Numbered from the stretch's first letter, positions 53,628 through 61,367 are shown. The stretch: 64,000 bases of DNA from Clostridiales bacterium (GCA_015055615.1 SVHT01000009.1:1-64000), one strand, 5' to 3'. The notes: generated by a model not told the origin, from the sequence alone. Made by a program: numbers and translations.

Positions 53628-54395
53628 TCACTCCGCAAAAAATCGGGTGTAACCGCCCAAATTTCCGTTGACGATTTCGTACAAAACTTCGGGGTTTTCG
53701 CCGTTGGCAATCACCATATCCGCGCCGTTTTCCACGCACAATTTTGCCGCTTTGATTTTTGTCCGCATGCCACCCGTACCAAGCGCCGAGCCTTCTCCGC
53801 CCGCCAAATCAAACAACTCGGCGGGACAGCCCTGTACCCGCTCGATAAGTTTTGCGTTCGTATCCTTATGCGGGTCGGCGGAATACAAGCCGTCCACGTC
53901 GGACAAAATCACCAAAAGATCGGCTTTTGCGCTCACCGCCACGAGGGCAGAGAGGGTATCGTTGTCGCCCACCTTAATTTCCTCGGTGGCAATCGTGTCG
54001 TTCTCGTTGATAATCGGCAACACGCCAAGCTCCAACAACTTAAAAAGGGTGTTCGTGAAATTTTCGTGCCTATCTTCGGCGGAAAAGTCAGAACCCGTCA
54101 ACAGAATTTGCGCCACCGTCTGTCCAAACTCGGTAAAATTACGGTCGTAGGTATACATCAGCTCGCATTGTCCAACGGCAGCCGCCGCCTGTTTTGTGGG
54201 GATATCCTTCGGTTTTTCCGATAAGCCGAGCTTTCCAACTCCCATACCGATTGCGCCCGAGGATACCAAAATGACTTCGTGCCCCGCATTTTTTAAATCG
54301 CTAAGCACGCCGCAAAGGTCGGTGGTGCGTTTGATGTTCAATTTTCCCGTTTCGTGCGCGAGCGTCGAAGTGCCCACTTTGATAACAATTCTCAT
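53628..54395 (-). CDS. proB: Glutamate 5-kinase without PUA domain
   Basis: A 255-residue amino-acid kinase that phosphorylates glutamate in the first step of proline synthesis. VIKVGTSTLA (3-12), VSSGAIGMG near 44-52, INENDTI near 133-139, SDVDGLYSADP near 166-176 and LGTGGMRTKIKAAK near 208-221 are complete. The C-terminal PUA domain of the longer form (about 367 residues in E. coli) is absent, as in many Gram-positives; proline feedback resides in the kinase domain. First gene of proBAC. Confidence 0.96.
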   Translation of the reverse strand: MRIVIKVGTSTLAHETGKLNIKRTTDLCGVLSDLKNAGHEVILVSSGAIGMGVGKLGLSEKPKDIPTKQAAAAVGQCELMYTYDRNFTEFGQTVAQILLTGSDFSAEDRHENFTNTLFKLLELGVLPIINENDTIATEEIKVGDNDTLSALVAVSAKADLLVILSDVDGLYSADPHKDTNAKLIERVQGCPAELFDLAGGEGSALGTGGMRTKIKAAKLCVENGADMVIANGENPEVLYEIVNGNLGGYTRFFAE

Positions 54396-54457
54396 TTTTT
54401 AATTCCCTTTTTCGATAAAAAACGGCAAAGCAAACCATTTTTTCGATTATATCATAT

Positions 54458-54486
54458 AGTATAACGGGAAAAAGCGCGTTTGTCAA
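54458..54486 (-). promoter_or_regulatory. Promoter of proBAC
   Basis: Minus strand TTGACA (54486-54481), 17 bp, TATACT (54463-54458). The leader is about 60 bases, too short for a T-box. Confidence 0.87.
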
Positions 54487-54559
54487 GCGAGAAAAACCCG
54501 CAAAGGGAGCAAAAAACGGGAAAATCGTATGAAATTATGAAAAATAACACAAAATACGG

Positions 54560-54862
54560 TTATCCGCCCGTTTTTTTGCGTTGAAAAGCAAGGGCGGCGG
54601 CGTACTCGGCAATCAAGGCGCGGTCGCGGGAATTGTTCTCGTTCAGTACCCGAAAATCGTGCAGACGCAAAGGCGTTTCCGCCCGTTCGCCGTTGGAGAG
54701 CGACAGCAGAGCGTAAAAGGGACGGCGCTTGCCGGTGTACGAATAGGTGAGCGTACCAATGGTCCCACAGGGAAACCCTTGGGCGCGCAAAGCGTTGTTT
54801 TTTAAAACGATTAAATCGAATTCTTCGGCAAGACGGTTGTCCGAATATTTTGTTTTTTCCAT
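54560..54862 (-). CDS. Small hypothetical protein
   Basis: A 100-residue protein, not firmly recognised. EFDLIVLKNNALRAQGFPCGTIGTLTY (14-40) has the look of an SH3-like DUF4926-type module with its G-x-x-GTI turn; the C-terminus DRALIAEYAAALAFQRKK is helical and basic. AAGGAG precedes the ATG and a TTGACA-16-TATAAT promoter lies about 105 bases upstream. No terminator was clear after it. Confidence 0.62.
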   Translation of the reverse strand: MEKTKYSDNRLAEEFDLIVLKNNALRAQGFPCGTIGTLTYSYTGKRRPFYALLSLSNGERAETPLRLHDFRVLNENNSRDRALIAEYAAALAFQRKKTGG

Positions 54863-54966
54863 GGCAGAACTCCTTAATTTCCAATATGTGCAAAAATTCC
54901 CAAAAAATACCGCGCGATGGGGGAGAAAGGGCGTGTTTTTTGAGATAAGTTTCGCGTTGGACGAGC

Positions 54967-54994
54967 ATTATAACACCGAAAAAAATTCTGTCAA
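54967..54994 (-). promoter_or_regulatory. Promoter for the 100-aa protein
   Basis: Minus strand TTGACA (54994-54989), 16 bp, TATAAT (54972-54967). Confidence 0.75.
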
Positions 54995-55046
54995 GGGGGG
55001 ACTGCCATGTTTTTTTCCAAAAACGGAAATTTTTTCAATAAAACTG

Positions 55047-55075
55047 TTTACTTTCCGTTTTTTTTGTGATATAAT
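55047..55075 (+). promoter_or_regulatory. Promoter of pckA
   Basis: TTTACT (55047-55052), 17 bp, TATAAT (55070-55075). The leader to the ATG is about 85 bases with no clear fold. Confidence 0.82.
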
Positions 55076-55165
55076 ATACTTGGCATACAAGGGCGAACTT
55101 TTGCTTGCGGATATGCCAAAAACAAAAAAGAGAAAAAGAAAATTCATTTTCAAAGGAGATACATT

Positions 55166-56944
55166 ATGACTAACAACAAAAAAGTTCTTCAATTTGTTGC
55201 AGACGTTGAGGCTTTTGCGCAGCCCGACAAAGTGGTTTGGATTGACGGGAGCGATTGCCAGCGCGACGCGCTTCGCGAAGAAGCTTGCGCTACGGGCGAA
55301 ATGATTAAGCTCAACCAAGAAAAGCTTCCCGGCTGCTACTATCACAGAACGGCTGAAAACGACGTTGCTCGTGTAGAAGACAGAACCTTTATTTGCTGCG
55401 AAAACGAAGCAGACGCACTTCCCCACTCGATTGTTAAGTGGAAGGCGCCCAAGGAAGCTTACGCAATGGTAAACGAAATTGCAAAGGGCGCATACAAGGG
55501 CAGAACGATGTACGTTATTCCCTATTCGATGGGCGTTGTAGGCTCGCCTTTCTCGAAAATCGGTATTGAAATTACCGACTCCATCTACGTTGTACTCAAC
55601 ATGATGATTATGACGCGCGTTGGCAAAATGTGCCTTGACCAGCTTGGCGCCGACGGCGATTTCGTTAAGGGTTTCCACGCAAAATGTAACGTAGATCCCG
55701 AAAAGAGATATATCATGCACTTCCCCGAAGACAACACGATTATTTCCGTAAACTCGGCTTACGGCGGTAACGTATTGCTCGGTAAAAAATGTTTCGCGCT
55801 TCGTATCGCTACCAACCTCGGCAGAAAGGAAGGTTGGATGGCAGAACACATGCTTATCCTCGGCGTAAAACGTCCTCAGGACAAGGAAATGAAATACGTT
55901 GCGGCTGCGTTCCCTTCCGCTTGCGGTAAGACGAACCTTGCCATGTTGATTCCTCCCAAGCAGTACCTTGACGCAGGCTATCAGGTACAATGCGTCGGCG
56001 ACGATATCGCTTGGATTAGAGTAGGCGAAGACGGTAGATTGTGGGCATGTAACCCCGAAAACGGTTTCTTCGGCGTTGCGCCCGGTACCAACGAAAAATC
56101 CAACCCCAACGCATTGGCGTCCACGATGAAAGGCACGATTTTCACCAACGTTGCCCTCAACCCCGCGGACAACACCGTTTGGTGGGAAAAACTCACGAAA
56201 CAGGCTCCTGCAGAGCTTATCGATTGGACGGGTAAACCTTGGACGCCCGACTGCGGCAGAAACGCAGCGCATCCCAACTCCCGTTTCACGGCTCCCGCTG
56301 AAAACTGCCCTTGCATTTCGCCCGCGTTCAACTCGAAGGAAGGCGTTCCTCTTTCCGCAATCATCTTCGGTGGCAGAAGAGCAACGACGACCCCGCTCGT
56401 TTATCAGTCCAGAGATTGGAACCACGGTACGTTCGTAGGTACGATTATGTCCTCCGAAACGACGGCGGCGGCTACGGGCGCAGTTGGCGTACTTCGTCAC
56501 GACCCTATGGCAATGAAACCCTTCATGGGCTACTCGGTTGACCGTTACTTCCAGCATTGGATTGACATGGGCGCGAAAGTTCCCGCTGAAAAACAGCCTA
56601 AGATTTTCAACGTGAACTGGTTCCGTCAGGACGAAAACGGCAACTTCATGTGGCCCGGTTTCGGCGACAACATGCGTGTACTTGACTGGATTTTGGACCG
56701 TTGCGAAGGCAGCGTTGATGCTCGCGAAACGGCAATCGGTTACCTTCCTTACGCAAAGGATATCAACATCGAAAACTGCGATATCGATGCAGAAACGCTC
56801 GACAAATTGCTCGTTGTTGACAAAGCTCGTTGGGCTGCGGAAGCAGAAGAAATCACCAACTACTACGCAGAAAATTTCGGCGACAAGATGCCCAAGGAAA
56901 TTATGGATAACCTTGCAATCTTGAAAGCAAACTGCGCAAAATAA
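55166..56944 (+). CDS. pckG: Phosphoenolpyruvate carboxykinase (GTP)
   Basis: A 592-residue GTP-type PEPCK, which interconverts oxaloacetate and PEP; in anaerobes it often runs toward oxaloacetate. PGCYYHRTAENDVARVEDRT near 57-76 and GVVGSPFSKIGIEITDSIYV near 124-143 bind PEP and metal; AAFPSACGKTNLAMLIPPK near 249-267 is the P-loop with the reactive cysteine; WRWGVFVG-like text here reads RDWNHGTFVGTIMSSETTAA. AAAGGAG precedes the ATG. Strong codon bias implies high expression. Confidence 0.96.
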   Translation: MTNNKKVLQFVADVEAFAQPDKVVWIDGSDCQRDALREEACATGEMIKLNQEKLPGCYYHRTAENDVARVEDRTFICCENEADALPHSIVKWKAPKEAYAMVNEIAKGAYKGRTMYVIPYSMGVVGSPFSKIGIEITDSIYVVLNMMIMTRVGKMCLDQLGADGDFVKGFHAKCNVDPEKRYIMHFPEDNTIISVNSAYGGNVLLGKKCFALRIATNLGRKEGWMAEHMLILGVKRPQDKEMKYVAAAFPSACGKTNLAMLIPPKQYLDAGYQVQCVGDDIAWIRVGEDGRLWACNPENGFFGVAPGTNEKSNPNALASTMKGTIFTNVALNPADNTVWWEKLTKQAPAELIDWTGKPWTPDCGRNAAHPNSRFTAPAENCPCISPAFNSKEGVPLSAIIFGGRRATTTPLVYQSRDWNHGTFVGTIMSSETTAAATGAVGVLRHDPMAMKPFMGYSVDRYFQHWIDMGAKVPAEKQPKIFNVNWFRQDENGNFMWPGFGDNMRVLDWILDRCEGSVDARETAIGYLPYAKDINIENCDIDAETLDKLLVVDKARWAAEAEEITNYYAENFGDKMPKEIMDNLAILKANCAK

Positions 56945-56972
56945 TTTCGAGATAAAAGCTGAATAAAACAAA

Positions 56973-57005
56973 AAAATCCCGTTGGTCTTTCCAGCGGGAT
57001 TTTTG
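56973..57005. terminator. Bidirectional terminator after pckA
   Basis: AAAATCCCGTTGG against CCAGCGGGATTTT around TCTTT; serves pckA and the minus-strand gene ending at 57006. Confidence 0.87.
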
Positions 57006-57269
57006 CTACTTATCTGTTAAAATATCCATAGCCAAACGAAAGGCAGTTTTAAAAGCGGTGCGGTATACCTCGGCGTCAAAGTCGCATTGCATGGCGTTAT
57101 TCTTTTCCTCATAGACAAAAAACAGCGCTTTTTGTTTATCGGATAACGTGGAAAGTAGGTTTTGATAAGCAAGAAGAACGCTGTTATGCGCGTCGCCCTT
57201 TTTATGCAAAAGAAGTTCTTCGTTTTCTTCCAACTCCGTATAATACAACGTTTTTAAAATATCTTTCAT
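57006..57269 (-). CDS. DUF6809-like small protein
   Basis: An 87-residue, all-helical protein: MKDILKTLYYTELEENEELL, then AYQNLLSTLSDKQKALFFVYEEKNN and AFKTAFRLAMDILTD. The layout (short ILxxLYYG-like start, KALFxxxEE helix, FxxAFRLAxxIL end) matches the DUF6809 family often found on mobile elements of Clostridia. Its promoter is covered by the palindromic operator of the divergent Xre gene, so it is likely the regulator's target. Function unknown. Confidence 0.72.
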   Translation of the reverse strand: MKDILKTLYYTELEENEELLLHKKGDAHNSVLLAYQNLLSTLSDKQKALFFVYEEKNNAMQCDFDAEVYRTAFKTAFRLAMDILTDK

Positions 57270-57301
57270 AGGTAGTCCTGCCCTTGCAATTAGATAAAAA
57301 T

Positions 57302-57330
57302 ATTATACTACCCAAAATGGGTATTGTCAA
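57302..57330 (-). promoter_or_regulatory. Consensus promoter for the DUF6809-like gene
   Basis: Minus strand TTGACA (57330-57325), 17 bp, TATAAT (57307-57302). Perfect consensus, overlaid by the operator. Confidence 0.88.
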
Positions 57331-57345
57331 CCCATTTTGGGTAGT
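57307..57345. promoter_or_regulatory. Double palindromic operator of the Xre regulator
   Basis: ACTACCCAAAATGGGT (57307-57322) and its exact reverse complement (57330-57345) are 7 bases apart. Each half is itself a near-palindrome ACCCAAAATGGGT, so two dimers could bind side by side. The sites flank the -35 of the leftward promoter; a rightward extended -10, TGGTAAAAT, lies at 57349-57357. Confidence 0.88.
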
Positions 57346-57374
57346 ATGTGGTAAAATATTTTTAGAGGTGTATT

Positions 57375-57575
57375 ATGAAATTTTGTGAAAGATTGAAAGC
57401 GGTTAGAATAGAGTGTGATTTATTGCAGAAGGACGTTTGCGAAAGGTTGGGGGTTTCGGCGAATTGCTATGCGAGTTACGAGCAAGGTCGGACAGAACCG
57501 AGTTTAGAAATGCTGAAACGGTTATGTAAGCTGTTTGACGTTAGCGCGGATTATTTACTTGGATTGAGCGATTGA
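57375..57575 (+). CDS. Xre-family HTH regulator
   Basis: A 66-residue Cro/CI-type regulator: RLKAVRIECDLLQKDVCERL, recognition helix region GVSANCYASYEQGRTEPSLE, and LCKLFDVSADYLLGLSD. It is a single HTH domain without a sensor. AGAGGTG precedes the ATG. It stands divergent to the DUF6809-like gene across a strong palindrome and should repress both itself and that gene. Confidence 0.9.
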   Translation: MKFCERLKAVRIECDLLQKDVCERLGVSANCYASYEQGRTEPSLEMLKRLCKLFDVSADYLLGLSD

Positions 57576-57608
57576 AAATGACTTCTATTGTGACCGTAAA
57601 GAAAGAGC

Positions 57609-57653
57609 TGTGTCATACCGACCGAGCAAACGCGAGTGGAGCGTATCTAAAAA
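57609..57653 (+). repeat. Left direct repeat of the GIY-YIG cassette (DR1)
   Basis: 45 bases starting TGTGTCATACCGACCGAGCA, ending just before the GIY-YIG start codon. It differs from DR2 (58061-58105) at one position. In the middle GACCGAGCAAACGCGAGTGG has imperfect hairpin potential. Confidence 0.88.
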
Positions 57654-57654
57654 T

Positions 57655-57939
57655 ATGAAACAATATTACGTATATATATTGACCAATAAAACGAACAAAG
57701 TTTTATATATTGGCATAACAAATGACTTGGCTCGGCGAGTATATCAGCATAAAAATAAAGAAGTGGAAGGATTTACGGCAAAATATAACGTTGATAAATT
57801 AGTATATTTTGAAACAACAACGGACGTAAACGCTGCAATCGAGAGAGAAAAAGTATTAAAGAAATGGTCTCGAAGAAAAAAGGATTGGTTGATTGCGTTG
57901 AATAATCCTTCGTGGGAAGAAATCAGCGTGGATAATTAG
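57655..57939 (+). CDS. Small GIY-YIG nuclease-domain protein
   Basis: A 94-residue protein that is a single GIY-YIG domain of the UPF0213/YhbQ-like kind. YYVYILTNKTNKVLYIGITN (4-23) carries the two GIY/YIG tyrosines, LARRVYQHK (25-33) the arginine and histidine, and AAIEREKVLKKWSRRKK the metal-binding glutamate. The fold cuts DNA in several families; small solitary members are unassigned. The ATG at 57655 immediately follows the direct repeat DR1, with only GAGTGGAG within it as a possible ribosome site. The gene is bracketed by direct and inverted copies of the repeat, suggesting a mobile or repeat-linked cassette. Confidence 0.85.
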   Translation: MKQYYVYILTNKTNKVLYIGITNDLARRVYQHKNKEVEGFTAKYNVDKLVYFETTTDVNAAIEREKVLKKWSRRKKDWLIALNNPSWEEISVDN

Positions 57940-57980
57940 AGATACACTCGACTGCGGCTACGCCTCCGCTCGGTATGACG
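57938..57980 (-). repeat. Inverted copy of the cassette repeat
   Basis: Begins AGATACACTCGACTGCGG and ends CCGCTCGGTATGACG; on the other strand this is the same element as DR1 with a changed centre. So the GIY-YIG gene has inverted repeats at its two ends. Confidence 0.75.
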
Positions 57981-58044
57981 TGGTGAGATGGGGCTACGCC
58001 TCCGCTCGGTATGACGTGGTGAGATGGGACCACGCCTCCGCTGG
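57958..58044 (+). repeat. 36-bp tandem repeats
   Basis: CTACGCCTCCGCTCGGTATG starts at 57958 and 57994, and a diverging copy at 58030, giving a 36-base period with GACGTGGTGAGATGGGG as the rest of the unit. The units contain the inner half of the cassette's inverted repeat. Confidence 0.85.
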
Positions 58045-58060
58045 GAAATAGTCTGCTACT

Positions 58061-58105
58061 TGTGTCATACCGACCGAGCAAACGCGAGTGGAGTGTATCT
58101 AAAAA
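58061..58105 (+). repeat. Right direct repeat of the cassette (DR2)
   Basis: Copy of DR1 with one base change, 452 bp away, lying 20 bases before the aldo/keto reductase gene. Confidence 0.88.
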
Positions 58106-58124
58106 ATAATACAAAGGTAACAAT

Positions 58125-59252
58125 ATGATTTATAAGAATTTCCAAGACAAAAAATTGTCCTTTTTGGGTATGGGTTGTATGCGTTTTCCGACGGTGGACG
58201 GGAATATCGCAAACGTCGATATGGAAAAGACGGCGGAAATTTTCGATTACGCCATCAAAAACGGCGTCAATTATTTTGATACCGCGTGGGGCTACCACAA
58301 CGGTCAATCGGAAATCGTCACGGGTAAAATTTTATCCAAATACCCCCGCGATAGCTATTATCTCGCCGATAAATTCCCCGGGTACGATTTGGCGAATATG
58401 GACAAAGTGGAAGAAATTTTTGAAAAACAGCTCGAAAAAACGGGCGTTGAGTATTTCGATTTTTACTTAATCCACAACGTCTGCGAACGGAACGTCAACG
58501 AATATCTCGACGAAAAATACCGCATTTTCAAGCATTTGGTTGCGCAAAAAGAAAACGGGCGTATTAAGCACCTCGGCTTTTCCGCGCACGCCGATATCCC
58601 CGCCTTAAAACGCTTTTTGGAAAAATACGGCCACGCCATGGAGTTTTGTCAGCTCCAAATTAATTGGGTGGATTGGTCCTTTCAGCGCGCGAAGGAAAAA
58701 GTGGAACTGCTAAAAGCGTACAATATTCCCGTGTGGGTAATGGAGCCCGTCCGTGGTGGCAAGCTTGCGCGCCTTTCGCCCAAGCACGAGGCGAAATTAA
58801 AGGCGCTCCGTCCCGATGAAAGCGTCGCGGCGTGGTGTTTCCGTTTTTTACAGACGGCGCTCGATTGCAAGGTGGTTTTGTCGGGAATGTCCGATATGTC
58901 GCAGGTGCAAGACAACGTCAAAACTTGCGCGGAAGAAAAGCCGTTGACGGCGGAAGAACTCCGCGTTTTGCAGGAAATTACAGCGGAAATGATGACGGAT
59001 AGCGTGCCTTGTACGGCGTGTCGCTACTGCACGGAATACTGCCCGCAGGGGCTGAATATTCCCGAACTTTTAGAGCTGTATAACGAGCATAAATTTACGG
59101 GCGGTGGGTTTATTTCGCCCATGCGTATCAGCGTAATGCCCGAGGATAAACGTCCGTCCGCGTGTTTGGGCTGTCGGGCGTGCGAAGAGGTTTGCCCGCA
59201 GAAAATCAAGATTGCCGACGTTTTGGCGGCGTATGCGGAGCTACTCAAATGA
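58125..59252 (+). CDS. Aldo/keto reductase with 4Fe-4S domain
   Basis: A 375-residue protein. Residues 1-275 are an aldo/keto reductase barrel with the catalytic set in GVNYFDTAWGYHNGQSE (Asp, Tyr), ADKFPG (Lys) and FYLIHNV (His). The C-terminus holds two iron-sulfur motifs, CTACRYCTEYCP near 295 and CLGCRACEEVCP near 347, as in clostridial ferredoxin-coupled reductases. It overlaps the DUF1893 gene by four bases. A possible ribosome site AAAGGTAA lies before the ATG. Substrate unknown. Confidence 0.93.
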   Translation: MIYKNFQDKKLSFLGMGCMRFPTVDGNIANVDMEKTAEIFDYAIKNGVNYFDTAWGYHNGQSEIVTGKILSKYPRDSYYLADKFPGYDLANMDKVEEIFEKQLEKTGVEYFDFYLIHNVCERNVNEYLDEKYRIFKHLVAQKENGRIKHLGFSAHADIPALKRFLEKYGHAMEFCQLQINWVDWSFQRAKEKVELLKAYNIPVWVMEPVRGGKLARLSPKHEAKLKALRPDESVAAWCFRFLQTALDCKVVLSGMSDMSQVQDNVKTCAEEKPLTAEELRVLQEITAEMMTDSVPCTACRYCTEYCPQGLNIPELLELYNEHKFTGGGFISPMRISVMPEDKRPSACLGCRACEEVCPQKIKIADVLAAYAELLK

Positions 59253-59683
59253 CGGCGAATTGGCGAGAAAAAGCCCTTGCCTTTTTAGGCGAGGGGGACA
59301 CTTGCGCGATTGTGGGCGAGAAGGTTGTTTTGCGCTCGAAAGAGCGTGGCGTAAAACCGCTGATGACGTGGCTTGGCGCAGGCGAAAACTGTGTGGGGGC
59401 TGTCGCGGCGGATAAGGTCGTGGGCAAAGCGGCGGCGTATCTATACGTGTTGCTCGGCGTGGCGGAGGTCCACGCAAAGGTGCTTAGCGAAATGGCGGAA
59501 GAGGTGTTCGTGCGCTTTGGTATTGCGTACACGTTTGCGGAAAGAGTGGGGGCGATTCGCAATCGGACGAACACGGGTTTTTGCCCGATGGAACAGGCGG
59601 TTTTGGAAGTGGATAACCCGAAAAGGGCATACACGGTATTAAACGAACGAATAAATACAATAAAAAAGGAAGAAACAAAATGA
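59249..59683 (+). CDS. DUF1893 protein
   Basis: A 144-residue protein of the DUF1893 kind, in which a cysteine lies in a CAIV segment (here GDTCAIVGEKVVLRSKERGVKPLM, 16-39) followed by ADKVVGKAAAYLYVLLGVAEV. The C-terminus NTGFCPMEQAVLEVD keeps the conserved CPMExxV. Some members resemble cytidine-deaminase folds. The ATG at 59249 overlaps the stop of the reductase gene (ATGA), and its own stop overlaps the next start in the same way. Confidence 0.83.
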   Translation: MTANWREKALAFLGEGDTCAIVGEKVVLRSKERGVKPLMTWLGAGENCVGAVAADKVVGKAAAYLYVLLGVAEVHAKVLSEMAEEVFVRFGIAYTFAERVGAIRNRTNTGFCPMEQAVLEVDNPKRAYTVLNERINTIKKEETK

Positions 59684-60222
59684 AGAAAGTTTTGATTTTG
59701 TCGGGGAGCCCTAGAAAGGGTGGAAACTCGGACGTTTTGTGCGATGAATTTGCAAAGGGCGCGCGTGAGGCGGGGCACGAAGTGGAAAAAATTCGCGTGG
59801 TAGAAAAGAAGATTGCCCCCTGCACGGGGTGCTATTATTGCAAAGACCACGGCGGGAAATGCGCCTTTAACGACGATATGGCGGACGTGTTGCAAAAGAT
59901 TATCGATTGCGACGTGTTGGTGTTGTCCAGCCCCGTGTATTTCTATTCGATTTGCGCGCAGTTAAAGGCGGTGATTGACCGCACGGTGGCGCGTTGGACG
60001 GAGATTGCGAACAAGGATTTGTATTATATCGCCACGGCGGCGGAGGACGAACGGGATACGCTGGATATTACCCTTTCGTGTTTCCACGGTTTTGCGATGT
60101 GCATTGACGGATACGAGGAAAAGGGTACGCTGTACGGTAGAGGCGTATATGAAAAAGGGGACGTTTTGCAACGTCCCGAGCTTATGACGATTGCCTACGA
60201 AATGGGCAATTCTATTCGTTAA
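59680..60222 (+). CDS. Flavodoxin-fold NAD(P)H FMN reductase
   Basis: A 180-residue flavoprotein. VLILSGSPRKGGNSDVLCDE (4-23) is the FMN phosphate loop; CTGCYYCKDHGGKCAFNDDM near 48-67 holds four cysteines, as in iron-sulfur or redox-active flavoproteins; VLSSPVYFYSICAQLKAVIDR near 87-107 is the flavin face. Last gene of the reductase-DUF1893-flavoprotein run with 4-base overlaps, so the three are made together and may form one redox route. Confidence 0.9.
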   Translation: MKKVLILSGSPRKGGNSDVLCDEFAKGAREAGHEVEKIRVVEKKIAPCTGCYYCKDHGGKCAFNDDMADVLQKIIDCDVLVLSSPVYFYSICAQLKAVIDRTVARWTEIANKDLYYIATAAEDERDTLDITLSCFHGFAMCIDGYEEKGTLYGRGVYEKGDVLQRPELMTIAYEMGNSIR

Positions 60223-60236
60223 TTTTAGGATATAGA

Positions 60237-60869
60237 TTAGCGGAAACGCACAATCCAATAGATAGGCGCGGTGCGGAAAACGGCGATATGGATACCCATA
60301 ATTGTTGTATCGAGAAGAATCAAAGCTCCCAACGTATACCCCAAGATTTTGGCGGTTTTACGGGGGAGTTTTTTAATTAGCCGAAAGAGGGGCGCAAAAA
60401 TCAAGCGGAAGAACAGATACCCCCCAGCGCCGTAAAGAAGGGTGGTCGAAAGACAGGTATAACGGGTAACGCAATAGGGGTGATTGGTATAATCCCAAAG
60501 GATAACCCCGAAAGCCTTTTCCCAAAGATTGCCGACAATCAATTCGCCGACGAAAACAGCGGCGGTGATAACGACAAGACAGTACAGATTGGACCAAATA
60601 CGCGTGCCAACGGTGTCCTTTTTAAAGAGCGGTTTGCCAAAAAAGGTGGCTCTGTCCACGTCGCGAAAGGCGGCGTATAACAGGATGACGATTAGACCGT
60701 ACGGAGAGATAAAGGGCAAGAGGTGAAATCGGGAATCGATTTTCCTGCTCCCAATCAGCGTAGCGATATTTTCGCCCACCCAGCCCGCGAAAGAGACGAT
60801 GACTGCCAAAACGCAAAGGTAGGGAAGATTTTCGAGGAAAACACTTGTTTTATTCTTGTTTTTTCGCAT
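60237..60869 (-). CDS. CmpB-type putative ABC transporter permease
   Basis: A 210-residue membrane protein of the PF06541 type. GELIVGNLWEKAFGVILWDYTNHPYCVTRYTC near the middle is the family hallmark (GxLxxxxxxWDYxxxPxNxxGxIC in relatives, here split). Five helices, with RxxP-like HLLPFISPYGLIVILL after the second. The ATG at 60869 has GGAG upstream; a GTG at 60881 would overlap that site. No ATPase partner is adjacent, so a transport role is only by family name. Confidence 0.8.
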   Translation of the reverse strand: MRKNKNKTSVFLENLPYLCVLAVIVSFAGWVGENIATLIGSRKIDSRFHLLPFISPYGLIVILLYAAFRDVDRATFFGKPLFKKDTVGTRIWSNLYCLVVITAAVFVGELIVGNLWEKAFGVILWDYTNHPYCVTRYTCLSTTLLYGAGGYLFFRLIFAPLFRLIKKLPRKTAKILGYTLGALILLDTTIMGIHIAVFRTAPIYWIVRFR

Positions 60870-60979
60870 AGAGAGTAACACTCCTTGATTATAAACATTA
60901 TATTTTTAAGATAAACACGCAACGTTCTTTGTCGAAAAGGACGGATAGGGCGTGGCGTGTTGCGTTGCATGGTAATATG

Positions 60980-61267
60980 CTATTTTTTTAAGGCGAGTAG
61001 GTCTTGGATAATGGCGCGTACGTGCGCGATTTCTTGGTCGCTTAAACCGTCTACGGACAGCGTTTTTGTCGTCGCCAAACCAAGTACGGAATCGGTAGAA
61101 ACCGAAAAATACGCGGCAATTTTAATCAGCATTTCGATGGACGGCAAAATATTGTCGTTTTCCCAATTCGATACACATTGTTTGGTAACGCCGAGGTGTT
61201 TGGCAAATTCTACTTGACTAATGCCTTTCGCCGTGCGTAATTTCCGTATATTTTCGTTTAAACTCAT
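60980..61267 (-). CDS. Xre-family HTH regulator
   Basis: A 95-residue regulator: NIRKLRTAKGISQVEFAKHL, recognition region GVTKQCVSNWENDNILPSIE and IAAYFSVSTDSVLGLA, then a short helical tail (LSDQEIAHVRAIIQDLLALKK) likely for dimerisation. GGAAGGG precedes the ATG. It is divergent from the zinc-ribbon membrane gene at 61399, and the space between carries repeated TTGNCAA sites and an inverted repeat around the rightward -10. Confidence 0.9.
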   Translation of the reverse strand: MSLNENIRKLRTAKGISQVEFAKHLGVTKQCVSNWENDNILPSIEMLIKIAAYFSVSTDSVLGLATTKTLSVDGLSDQEIAHVRAIIQDLLALKK

Positions 61268-61283
61268 TTGTTTTCCCTTCCTT

Positions 61284-61367
61284 AGTTGTCAATATCTACT
61301 TTACCATTATATAAAAAATAGTTGACAATCTAAAAATACTATGGTATACTAATCATTGACCATAGTA
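61284..61367. promoter_or_regulatory. Operator region between Xre gene and zinc-ribbon gene
   Basis: AGTTGTCAATATCTA (from 61284) and AGTTGACAATCTA (from 61320) are similar direct sites. TTGACA (61322-61327), 17 bp, TATACT (61345-61350) is the rightward promoter. TACTATGG (61337-61344) and CCATAGTA (61360-61367) form an 8-bp inverted repeat bracketing the -10. Confidence 0.75.

Noticed and set aside
54396-54560. T-box leader for the proline genes
   Set aside because: The mapped promoter leaves a leader of only about 60 bases and there is no AGGGTGG-like T-box sequence.
54968-56971. 667-codon open frame antisense to pckA
   Set aside because: It mirrors the codon-biased pckA gene in a fixed frame, has no ribosome site, and its product is rich in Arg, His, Val and Phe without any motif. 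The pckA frame is certain.
57923-58123. 66-codon minus-strand frame with repeated VIPSGGVAPSHH
   Set aside because: The repetition is only the 36-bp tandem DNA repeat read in frame; there is no start context and it runs over two different repeat types.
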